Shown here: positions 1 to 5,161 of the stretch, in pieces
Layout of the letters: each line of letters starts with the position of its first letter
Numbering within the stretch: position 1 is the stretch's first letter
Source: DATBMY01 sp036554605
GTDB taxonomy: Bacteria > Acidobacteriota > Blastocatellia > UBA7656
DNA: 9,102 nt
NCBI GenBank assembly: GCA_036554605.1
Contig: DATBMY010000322.1
Coordinates: 1 to 9,102, forward strand
Direction: 5' to 3'
The notes under the pieces: generated by a model
What the model was told of the DNA's origin: nothing
Seen by the model: only the letters and a program-made list of their open reading frames with translations
Databases searched by the model: none
Position numbers and translations under genes: made by a program

Positions 1-347
1 TGCCCGGCCTGTTGCCGCGCAAGCTGTGTGAGATCCTGAGAAGTCACCGATACGGCGGCCGCAATCGCCCGGCTCTCTACCGTGATCTTTTCAAACGTCT
101 CAAGGGCCTGGGCGCTGATCTTCTCGACGCTTCCGCTGACCTTGGTAACGGTGCCGCGCACTTGCTCGACCAGGGGGCCGACCTTTTCGATCACCGGATT
201 GGCCTTCGCCTGAAGGTCCGCCGCCACACGTGTCATCTTCTTGACTGCAAGATATATCCCGACGAACATCGCCATCTGAATGATGAAACTCAGGGTGATG
301 ACTACGGCAGCTATCGCGACAATTATATAGAAGGTCTGTTGATCCAA
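1..347 (-). CDS. DUF948-like (YtxG-like) membrane protein, partial at its C-terminal end
   Basis: About 115 codons are visible; the gene runs off the left edge, so its C-terminus is missing. The start is TTG at 345-347, preceded by AAGGAGG (352-358) at 4-nt spacing. An in-frame TAA lies further upstream with no ATG in between, so no longer ATG start exists. The product starts DQQTFYIIVAIAAVV and has one N-terminal membrane helix at about residues 6-36. A charged, low-complexity helical region follows, with repeats of the type NPVIEKVGPLVEQV, VTKVSGSVEKI and ETFEKI. A single N-terminal helix with a coiled tail is the layout of the DUF948 family (B. subtilis YtxG). The gene lies downstream of a YtxH-domain gene on the same strand, the pairing known from Firmicutes ytxGH, which supports the call. 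The molecular role is unknown; a membrane-anchored structural or stress role is inferred. A chemotaxis-receptor or other coiled-coil fragment is the alternative. Confidence 0.72.
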   Translation of the reverse strand, partial: MDQQTFYIIVAIAAVVITLSFIIQMAMFVGIYLAVKKMTRVAADLQAKANPVIEKVGPLVEQVRGTVTKVSGSVEKISAQALETFEKITVESRAIAAAVSVTSQDLTQLARQQAG

Positions 348-516
348 GAGCCCTCCTTGCTCAGGTATAAGGAAGCGCCGCTCTTAAGCCATGCGCGCCT
401 GCCATCACCCTGTTGCTCAAACATCTTTTGCCCGGATTGCCGCCCGCGACAGTTCGGATCGCAGTCATAGGTCGGGCAAAAACCGCTTTGATGGCCAGCC
501 TCTTCCGGTTATAACT
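348..516. other. Non-coding gap with a 9-bp inverted repeat
   Basis: These 169 bases separate the YtxH gene from the DUF948-like gene on the minus strand. No frame here looks like a real gene. A perfect inverted repeat, TTTTGCCCG (426-434) and CGGGCAAAA (473-481), encloses 38 bases. It could fold in the intercistronic RNA, but it lacks the short loop and trailing U-run of an intrinsic terminator. No separate promoter for the downstream gene could be picked out. Confidence 0.35.
352..358 (-). promoter_or_regulatory. Shine-Dalgarno site for the DUF948-like gene
   Basis: The minus strand reads AAGGAGG, then GCTC, then TTG. This near-perfect anti-16S match decides the non-ATG start of the truncated gene. 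The spacing of 4 nt is on the short side. Confidence 0.65.
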
Positions 517-891
517 TTATGCTTCCTCGCCCTCGATAATCGCGCCCGGCGCTTCGCCCGCCTTGCGCTTCTCTTCGCGGTAAGCCTGCTTGCCCGCCTC
601 AATCGCTCTGGCGATCTGCTCTTTCTGGCGGTTGGCGATGTCGGAGATGGCTCCCGCGCCGGTCGATACTCTCTCTCTGGCCGAACCGTAAGCATCGGTC
701 GCTTTCGTTCCAATGGCTCGCGCGCCCTCGCCCGCGTAATCGACCCCGCGCCGGGTGTAATCGGCTATGTCGCCGCGCAACTCGCGACCGGACTTCGGGG
801 CGAACAATAAAGCGAGGGTCGCTCCAATGCCCGCGCCAATCAACAAGAAGGTGAGTTTCTCGGCCGCTGATCCTCCGTCATTTTCTGCCAT
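517..891 (-). CDS. YtxH-domain small membrane protein
   Basis: The product is 124 residues. I chose the ATG at 889-891 because AGGAGA (898-903) lies 6 nt upstream and the protein then starts MAENDGGSAAEKL; an extension to 957 has no such support. Residues 13-31 form one hydrophobic glycine-containing helix ending in the YtxH hallmark GIGATLALLFAPKSGRELR (residues 21-39). The rest (about 40-115) is a hydrophilic Ala/Gly/Arg/Lys-rich amphipathic helical tail, LEA-like in composition, ending in acidic residues. YtxH proteins (PF12732) are small, single-helix envelope proteins. B. subtilis ytxH is stress-induced, but the biochemical role is unknown. The gene is followed by the DUF948-like gene after 169 bp. 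It is divergent from the TPR gene and has its own promoter candidate at 956-985. Confidence 0.85.
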   Translation of the reverse strand: MAENDGGSAAEKLTFLLIGAGIGATLALLFAPKSGRELRGDIADYTRRGVDYAGEGARAIGTKATDAYGSARERVSTGAGAISDIANRQKEQIARAIEAGKQAYREEKRKAGEAPGAIIEGEEA

Positions 892-955
892 TTTTATTCT
901 CCTGTAAGAAAGTTTAGAGCTACTTACTTGTTTCCAGCTATCTCGGCGACACTCC

Positions 956-985
956 AATATATCACTAGGATTTAAGACGGTTCAA
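956..985 (-). promoter_or_regulatory. Promoter candidate for the YtxH gene
   Basis: On the minus strand, TTGAAC (980-985) and TATATT (956-961) are separated by 18 nt. This is a housekeeping-sigma-like pair with 4/6 and 5/6 matches. Transcription would start near 949, giving a leader of about 58 nt that ends in the AGGAGA site. Confidence 0.5.
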
Positions 986-1013
986 GATGAGCGGGCCGTC
1001 GCGCCGCCGTTGC

Positions 1014-1043
1014 TTGACAACACGCGCGAGGGGCCGCTATTTT
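1014..1043 (+). promoter_or_regulatory. Promoter candidate for the TPR-protein gene
   Basis: A perfect TTGACA (1014-1019) is followed after 18 nt by TATTTT (1038-1043, 4/6 to TATAAT). Its -35 box lies 28 bp from that of the YtxH promoter candidate, back to back, so a regulator bound in between could affect both genes. Confidence 0.5.
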
Positions 1044-1098
1044 CTTTCTTGCTCTACATATCGGCGCAAGCATCCTTCATGCTCCGCGCTCATCCCCT

Positions 1099-1104
1099 GG
1101 GAGG
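1099..1104 (+). promoter_or_regulatory. Shine-Dalgarno site favouring the TTG start of the TPR gene
   Basis: GGGAGG lies 9 nt before TTG at 1114. The later in-frame ATG codons at 1159 and 1180 have weaker upstream purine tracts, so the TTG start is preferred. Confidence 0.5.
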
Positions 1105-1113
1105 CAAATAGCA

Positions 1114-1914
1114 TTGGCAAAGTCAGGCAGAAAGAAGAACCGGATTTCAGTAAAGGCTATGAGGCATAAGAACGACCCCATGGTCCGGTTCTATGATAGA
1201 ACGCAAGAGTGGCTTCAGGACAAAGGCCGCCCGGTCGTAATCGCATTAGGCGTAATAATGGGCGCGATTGTGCTCTACGCGGCGTGGCATTACTTCACCG
1301 AGTACCGGCAGTCAAAGGCGAAGGCGGCTTTCGCGGAAGCCTTCGATAAATACAACGCGACGGTTCAAGACGCGACGGCTCCGCTGACATCGGCTACCCC
1401 GGCCAGCGCCATATCGGCCGGCAGGACCTACCCGGACGAACAGACGAAGTGGACGGAGACGGCTGCGGCGTTCGAGCAGCTGGCTAATGACTATTCGAGT
1501 TACTATGGGACGATAGGGCTCTATTATGCGGGATCATCCTACCTGCGCATTGACGCTGAGAGGGGCATCGGGCTGCTTCGTAAAGCGGCCGACGAAAATG
1601 ATGAGCCTACATCAAGTCTTGCGCGATTGGCCATGGCCGAACACTTCCTTTCGACCGGCGACACCGAGCAGGCGATAAGCTTATACCAGCAACTGGCGAG
1701 CGCCGATATCAACCTCAAGCCCGCGGTCCAGTATGGGCTCGGGCGCGCTCACGAAAAGGCCGGCAACACGGAAATGGCCGTGGAAGCCTATATGGAGGCG
1801 TTACGCGCCGAGCGATCTTCGGAAGCCGGGCGCCAGGCCGAAAGGCGCGTCTCGGTGCTGGCGCCCGACCGGCTCAAGGAATTGCCGCCGGCCGAAGCTC
1901 CTTTCGTACCTTAA
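1114..1914 (+). CDS. Membrane-anchored tetratricopeptide-repeat-like protein (YfgM-like layout)
   Basis: The product is 266 residues. A basic cytoplasmic N-terminus (residues 1-39, AKSGRKKNRISVKAMRHKN) precedes one membrane helix at about 41-60. The remainder is predicted to lie outside the cytoplasm. Residues about 105-250 contain helical hairpins of TPR type: a FEQLANDYSSYYG segment, LARLAMAEHFLSTGDTEQAISLYQQL, and VQYGLGRAHEKAGNTEMAVEAYMEAL. The layout of a short tail, one helix and periplasmic TPRs matches YfgM-like proteins, which scaffold protein partners at the inner-membrane surface, but a specific partner cannot be named. The TTG at 1114 is preferred because of GGGAGG at 1099-1104 and because a basic pre-helix tail is normal in this group; ATG at 1159 (residue 16) is the alternative. 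The gene is divergent from the YtxH gene. The next gene is 120 bp downstream, across a repeat element. Confidence 0.8.
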   Translation: MAKSGRKKNRISVKAMRHKNDPMVRFYDRTQEWLQDKGRPVVIALGVIMGAIVLYAAWHYFTEYRQSKAKAAFAEAFDKYNATVQDATAPLTSATPASAISAGRTYPDEQTKWTETAAAFEQLANDYSSYYGTIGLYYAGSSYLRIDAERGIGLLRKAADENDEPTSSLARLAMAEHFLSTGDTEQAISLYQQLASADINLKPAVQYGLGRAHEKAGNTEMAVEAYMEALRAERSSEAGRQAERRVSVLAPDRLKELPPAEAPFVP

Positions 1915-1921
1915 AGCAGAG

Positions 1922-2032
1922 ATCGGGATTCAGGGGCCGGGGGCCAGGGATTGCCAGTCAAATAGCATCTCGAATTTGAGATTCCAGATACCCTGATCCC
2001 CGCCCCCTGACCTCCGGCCCCTGCCCCCTGAC
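1922..2032. repeat. Palindromic intergenic repeat made of 7-bp units
   Basis: The right arm is six tandem heptads related to CCCTGAC (starting at 1991, 1998, 2005, 2012, 2019 and 2026). The left arm holds inverted units TTCAGGG (1929-1935), GCCGGGG (1936-1942) and GCCAGGG (1943-1949), with a diverged unit at 1922-1928. Over 19 bases, the left-arm run 1931-1949 pairs with 2005-2023 at 17 positions. Between the arms lies a second palindrome, ATCTCGAA/TTTGAGAT (1967-1982, one mismatch). The whole can fold as a large hairpin. It looks like a REP/MITE-like or minisatellite-derived intergenic element. It lacks a U-run, so it is not a classical terminator, although it may attenuate or protect the transcript. 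The array ends at 2032 and the next gene's ATG is at 2035. Confidence 0.7.
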
Positions 2033-2034
2033 TG

Positions 2035-3171
2035 ATGGAGAATCTCGCCCATACGCTGCTCGGTCTCACGCTCGCCAAAGCGGGCCTCGAGCGCGCCACC
2101 CCGCTTGCTACAACAGCGCTTGTCGTCTCGTCTAACCTTCCCGACATTGACGTCATCACGGGAACGGGCGGCACAATCGCCTATTTGAATCATCATAGGG
2201 GATTCACGCACTCGCTCGTAGGGCTTGCGCTGCTCTCGCTCGTGCTCACGTTCGTGCTGGCGTGGGTGGACCGCAAATTCCGCCTGCGGCGCGACCCGTT
2301 CCGGCGGCCCCTCAGACCCGTGATTATTTTTGCCATCTCATATCTTGGGGGGCTCGGCCATCTATTGATGGACTTCACGAACAACTACGGCGTGCGCCCG
2401 CTGATCCCATTCAGCGATCGGTGGTTCTACGGCGATATAATATTCGTCGTCGACCCGTGGATATGGCTGATACTCGGCTCGGCCGCCGTATGGCTGACGA
2501 CGGTCGACCCGGGGCGGGCGGCGGTGCTGCCGAGACTCTTTATCGCGCTGCGATTGATATTCTGGATAGTAGTCGGCGCGGGGACGGCGCTCGTAATCGC
2601 GCTCGCTTTGCGCGAGCCGGCGGGCAGGCTCGACCCCGTCCCGCTGCTTGCGCGTCTCGTATGGTTCGGCGGCTTCCTCATAATCCTTACGGGTGTGGCG
2701 ACCGGGTGGGGCCGCGCCGGCGCGCGCCTCGCGCGTTACTCGCTGGCTATTCTGCTCTTTTATTATGCCGGTATGTGGATGGCCCACCAGTCGGCGCTCG
2801 GGCAGGCGCGGGATTCAATTCCCGCCGAAGGCTTAACTACCGTGTCGGCCTGGCCGACGCCGGCAAATCCCGCGCTTTGGAGCGCGGTGGCCACGACCGA
2901 CCGCACGGCTTATACCCGACTTGTGCGGCTAAACCAGGACGCGCCCGAGTGGCGGGAACTGCCGTTGCTGGAGCCGCAATTGCTCGATGCGCTCAAGCGG
3001 ACGAGATATACGCGGGATTTTCTCGATTTCATGCGCTACGGCGCGGCCAACGTCGAAGAACGCGCCGACGGGTACACGGTTACGCTGAGGGATTTGAGAT
3101 TCAACCTCTCGCTTCGCGCCGACATCGACCGGGAGATGAATGTGGTCTCGGCCCACGCCCGGTGGAATTGA
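2035..3171 (+). CDS. YdjM/DUF457-family membrane-bound metal-dependent hydrolase
   Basis: The product is 378 residues. The N-terminus MENLAHTLLGLTLAKAGL fits this family well and fixes the start, although no SD exists: a heptad repeat occupies the upstream region. Likely metal ligands are clustered in family motifs: H6 (NLAHT), D37 and D39 (SNLPDID), H53/H54 and H59 (HHRGFTHS), H109 and D113 (GHLLMDFTNNYG), and D134 (WFYGD). Several hydrophobic segments (about 62-78, 94-112, 136-155, 167-188, 207-224, 234-250) make it a polytopic inner-membrane protein. The C-terminal 110 residues (about 265-378) are hydrophilic and probably lie outside the bilayer. The family (PF04307) is annotated as a metal-dependent hydrolase; E. 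coli ydjM is an SOS gene, but its substrate is unknown. The gene ends 4 bp from the convergent nucleotidyltransferase-like gene. Confidence 0.85.
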   Translation: MENLAHTLLGLTLAKAGLERATPLATTALVVSSNLPDIDVITGTGGTIAYLNHHRGFTHSLVGLALLSLVLTFVLAWVDRKFRLRRDPFRRPLRPVIIFAISYLGGLGHLLMDFTNNYGVRPLIPFSDRWFYGDIIFVVDPWIWLILGSAAVWLTTVDPGRAAVLPRLFIALRLIFWIVVGAGTALVIALALREPAGRLDPVPLLARLVWFGGFLIILTGVATGWGRAGARLARYSLAILLFYYAGMWMAHQSALGQARDSIPAEGLTTVSAWPTPANPALWSAVATTDRTAYTRLVRLNQDAPEWRELPLLEPQLLDALKRTRYTRDFLDFMRYGAANVEERADGYTVTLRDLRFNLSLRADIDREMNVVSAHARWN

Positions 3172-3175
3172 AACA

Positions 3176-3892
3176 CTAAACGGTTTCGGCGGGCAGATCA
3201 TCGACCACGTCGATAACCCGCTCGATCAATCGCAGGTAATCGGCGAACGTCTGGTTCGCCTCGCTTTCGAGCCACACTTCATCATCGCTCGTATAAGACT
3301 CTATGCGCGCGATGACTCCCTGATCGAGGCCGAGCGTCTCGACCAATCTCGCCACGCATTCATGTTTTTCGAAAGGCGCCGCGCTTCCGAGCATCGTCAG
3401 AACGTGGCGGAACAATACGGCGAAGCTGTCGAGCGAATCGCTCATCAACTGGGCGAGCCGCACGGGGCTGTGCGAGGCCGGGACATAGAGCCGGCGCAGG
3501 CGCAGCAGCTTGCCTCTGAGCTCATACTCTACCTGATGGCGCAGATTCCCGGTCGGCACCGTCAAGCTCTCAAAAGGATCGCTTCCATAAAGCACCTGGC
3601 GCACGTGGCTCATGTCTAGGAACTCTACGGGAAAGACATCCGACGATTCCTTTATCTCTTCGGCGGTGAAATAGACGGGCAGCGGGTTGCCCTCCATCTG
3701 CCACCACCCGGCTATCTCGTGTTCGAGGCGCAGCTCGTGCGGCGTGATCTCGTCGAGCACGACGAGTATCTTCTTAGGGTACTCGTCGAGGTCGTCGCCC
3801 AGGCTGCCGTAGCCGTAGAAGAGGACCGACAACAGGTTTTCGCCGTGCGCTTCCTTTAGTCTTTCAACAAGCTCGCTCAATTCGTCCGCCAA
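3176..3892 (-). CDS. Nucleotidyltransferase-fold protein with degenerate active site (putative)
   Basis: The product is 238 residues. The start is TTG at 3890-3892, 7 nt after AGGAGA (3900-3905); no ATG lies upstream in frame after the preceding gene's stop. The N-terminus resembles a minimal nucleotidyltransferase: a helix (residues 3-16), then LLSVLFYGYGSLGDD (20-34) in place of the usual YGS...G loop, then a strand KILVVLDEI (41-49). Where active enzymes carry S-D-I-D before LLVV, this protein has Y-P-K-K, so both catalytic Asp residues appear lost. Residues 58-105 hold WW, PVYFT and FPVEFLDM segments, followed by LYGSDPF. Residues about 115-235 are helical, with many Leu and Arg, as in the C-terminal helical half of such proteins. 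It is probably a non-catalytic relative, or a binding protein, of unknown role. It follows the TPM gene after 21 bp, so the two are likely co-transcribed. Confidence 0.6.
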   Translation of the reverse strand: MADELSELVERLKEAHGENLLSVLFYGYGSLGDDLDEYPKKILVVLDEITPHELRLEHEIAGWWQMEGNPLPVYFTAEEIKESSDVFPVEFLDMSHVRQVLYGSDPFESLTVPTGNLRHQVEYELRGKLLRLRRLYVPASHSPVRLAQLMSDSLDSFAVLFRHVLTMLGSAAPFEKHECVARLVETLGLDQGVIARIESYTSDDEVWLESEANQTFADYLRLIERVIDVVDDLPAETV

Positions 3893-3899
3893 GTCGTCT

Positions 3900-3905
3900 T
3901 CTCCT
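3900..3905 (-). promoter_or_regulatory. Shine-Dalgarno site for the nucleotidyltransferase-like gene
   Basis: The minus strand reads AGGAGA, then seven bases, then TTG. It sits in the 21-bp gap after the TPM stop codon. It supports both the TTG start and independent initiation within a two-gene transcript. Confidence 0.6.
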
Positions 3906-3913
3906 GTTGTTGT

Positions 3914-4789
3914 TTACCAGCTATCGCTCGCCCCGCCGCCGCCGAAATCGCCGCCGCCGCCGAAGCCGCCGAAATCACCGCCGCCGCCCCAGGATGAGCC
4001 GCCAGAGCCGCCTCCAAACCCGCCCCAGTTTCCGCCCCCGCGACCGCTCCCGAAGATTATGGGCAGAAGCATCCAATCGAGCCCCAGGCCCCTGCGCCGT
4101 CGCCCGCCACGGCCGCCACGGCCGCCACCGCCGAACGATCCGAATATCGACAGCACGACGAATATCAAAATGATGATCGCGAACGGCGATAGCCCCCGGC
4201 CGCGCGAGCTTCGCCGCTCGGGCTCGCGGTAAGCCTTCGTCTGGTCGATGCCTTCCATCGAGATGGCGAGCTTTTGGGCAAGCGTCGCCATCAGGGTCTG
4301 CGCGCCGTTAGTCGCCGCCTGGTCGAAGCGGCCCGCCCTCATATCGTCGCGCAGCCTCCGAATTATCTCACCCGCGAGCCCGTCGGGTATTTCGCCTTCA
4401 AGGTGGCGGCTCACTTCGAGCCGCGTCTGGCCGCTGTAGATGCCCTGAGCATCGGGCGGCTTGATGGCGATCAGCAGCAGCAGCGCGCGCTTTTGCGCAT
4501 CACGGCCAACGCCCCACGAGCGGCCGAGGTACAGGGTATACTCTTCGATCGGGTAGCCCTGCATCTGATCGTAGTCTAGTGTGACGAGAGCGATCTCGAC
4601 GCCGCTGCGGTCGCGAAAGTTCCGGAGAAGCGTCTCGATATTCTGTCGCGCCGCCGGGCTGATCTTGCCCGAGTAATCGCTCAACATCCCTTGCGGGGGC
4701 GGAAAACTCTTCGGCTGGGCAAAGGACGCCCCGGCAAAAGCGCTCACGGCGACCAGCGTTATAACAAACCTTTTTAATACTTTTATCAT
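3914..4789 (-). CDS. TPM-domain (YgcG-type) exported membrane-anchored protein
   Basis: The product is 291 residues. Residues 1-24 are a Sec signal peptide (basic MIKVLKR, hydrophobic core, AGASFA before Q25). The TPM domain (PF04536) spans about residues 36-175 and shows LSDYSGKISPAARQNIETLL, a VEIALVTLD strand, the ALLLLIAI strand (102-109) and LEVSRHLEGEIPD (124-136). A membrane helix follows at about 203-218. The rest is a basic and then Gly-rich tail, with GGGG, GGFGG and SSWGGGGDFGG repeats ending ASDSW, the usual end of this family. The domain therefore faces the periplasm and is held by the C-terminal helix. TPM proteins are linked to photosystem II repair phosphatase activity in plants (TLP18.3); bacterial roles are unclear. 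A LemA gene, the common partner, is absent beside it. Only a weak purine tract precedes the ATG. Confidence 0.87.
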   Translation of the reverse strand: MIKVLKRFVITLVAVSAFAGASFAQPKSFPPPQGMLSDYSGKISPAARQNIETLLRNFRDRSGVEIALVTLDYDQMQGYPIEEYTLYLGRSWGVGRDAQKRALLLLIAIKPPDAQGIYSGQTRLEVSRHLEGEIPDGLAGEIIRRLRDDMRAGRFDQAATNGAQTLMATLAQKLAISMEGIDQTKAYREPERRSSRGRGLSPFAIIILIFVVLSIFGSFGGGGRGGRGGRRRRGLGLDWMLLPIIFGSGRGGGNWGGFGGGSGGSSWGGGGDFGGFGGGGDFGGGGASDSW

Positions 4790-4858
4790 TATGGTAAACC
4801 TGACGCCGTGATCCAGGAGCAGATGCCGAGAACTCGCGGCGCATAGCCTCAGCCCCGC

Positions 4859-4889
4859 CTGACGAGGGCTCGCGAGCCCGTCTGACGAG
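4859..4889. repeat. Perfect 14-bp palindrome between 8-bp direct repeats
   Basis: GGGCTCGCGAGCCC (4866-4879) is a perfect palindrome; outside it, GAC (4861-4863) and GTC (4880-4882) could extend the stem past a 2-nt bulge. CTGACGAG occurs twice in the same direction, at 4859-4866 and 4882-4889, 23 bp apart. The element would lie in the 5' leader of the TPM transcript and upstream of the exporter promoter. It could be an operator, an RNA hairpin or a remnant of a repeat; no U-run follows on either strand. Confidence 0.5.
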
Positions 4890-4905
4890 CAACCTGGACT
4901 CTTTT

Positions 4906-4911
4906 ATCATA
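4906..4911 (-). promoter_or_regulatory. Possible -10 box for the TPM gene
   Basis: The minus strand reads TATGAT (5/6 to consensus), giving a leader of about 110 nt containing the palindrome at 4866-4879. No good -35 element is present at 16-18 nt, so this is a weak call. Confidence 0.3.
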
Positions 4912-4959
4912 GCTGATGCAAGCCAAAAAGAAAGCTTGAGCGCGCGCCCCTCTTCATGC

Positions 4960-4988
4960 TTGACAAAAATAATTCGAGTCTTTACGCT
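4960..4988 (+). promoter_or_regulatory. Promoter candidate for the FHA-ABC exporter
   Basis: A perfect TTGACA (4960-4965) is followed after 17 nt by TACGCT (4983-4988), which keeps the first, second and last bases of the -10 consensus. The flank TGCTTGACAA is shared with the promoter candidate at 1014. Transcription from here gives a leader of about 165 nt. Confidence 0.42.
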
Positions 4989-5161
4989 CGCAATGCTTCT
5001 CGCACCGCGCGCCGGGGAGCCACCGATGTGAGCAGGGATCCTGGAGTACTTCGAGGCCCGGATTTAACCGATCCTGATTCCCAATAAGCGAAGGAGTCTT
5101 CAACCGAGACTATAAAGCAGGATTAAGACTGCATTCTTGATACTTCATCAGTCCTCTTACC

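Larger units (their letters stand above)
4790..5161. other. Divergent 372-bp intergenic region without a gene
   Basis: The region separates the leftward TPM gene from the rightward FHA-ABC gene. It holds a -10 candidate for the TPM gene (4906-4911), a TTGACA promoter candidate for the exporter (4960-4988), and a palindrome with flanking direct repeats (4859-4889). An AAGGAG at 5091-5096 has no start codon at a usable distance. No open frame here has gene-like composition. The last 60 bases before the exporter start lack an SD site. Confidence 0.6.

Noticed and set aside
12..810. Rightward open frames across 12-470 and 391-810
   Set aside because: They lie antisense to the DUF948-like and YtxH genes, have Arg/Leu/His-rich translations without a domain, and no SD. 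The minus-strand frames have a clear membrane helix and family motif.
1922..2032. CRISPR array or terminator
   Set aside because: The repeat unit is 7 bp without spacers, so it is not CRISPR. The GC-rich palindrome has no U-run and its loop is long, so an intrinsic terminator is not supported.
3172..3175. Terminator between the convergent hydrolase and nucleotidyltransferase-like genes
   Set aside because: Only four bases separate the stop codons, and no hairpin with a U-run was seen at either gene end.
2262..3179. A 305-codon rightward frame inside the hydrolase gene
   Set aside because: It is an alternate frame of the YdjM-type gene with an Arg/Ala/Pro-rich translation and no recognisable motif, typical of shadow frames in GC-rich DNA.
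3140..3619. A rightward frame opposite the nucleotidyltransferase-like gene
   Set aside because: The leftward frame has an SD, a TTG start tightly spaced after the TPM gene, and fold-like sequence; the rightward one has none of these.
4500..4910. A leftward frame overlapping the start of the TPM gene
   Set aside because: Its translation is Arg/Gly/Pro-rich and it overlaps the signal peptide and TPM domain in another frame.
5085..5160. Small leader peptide gene served by AAGGAG at 5091-5096
   Set aside because: No ATG, GTG or TTG follows at a usable spacing, so no leader peptide can be supported.
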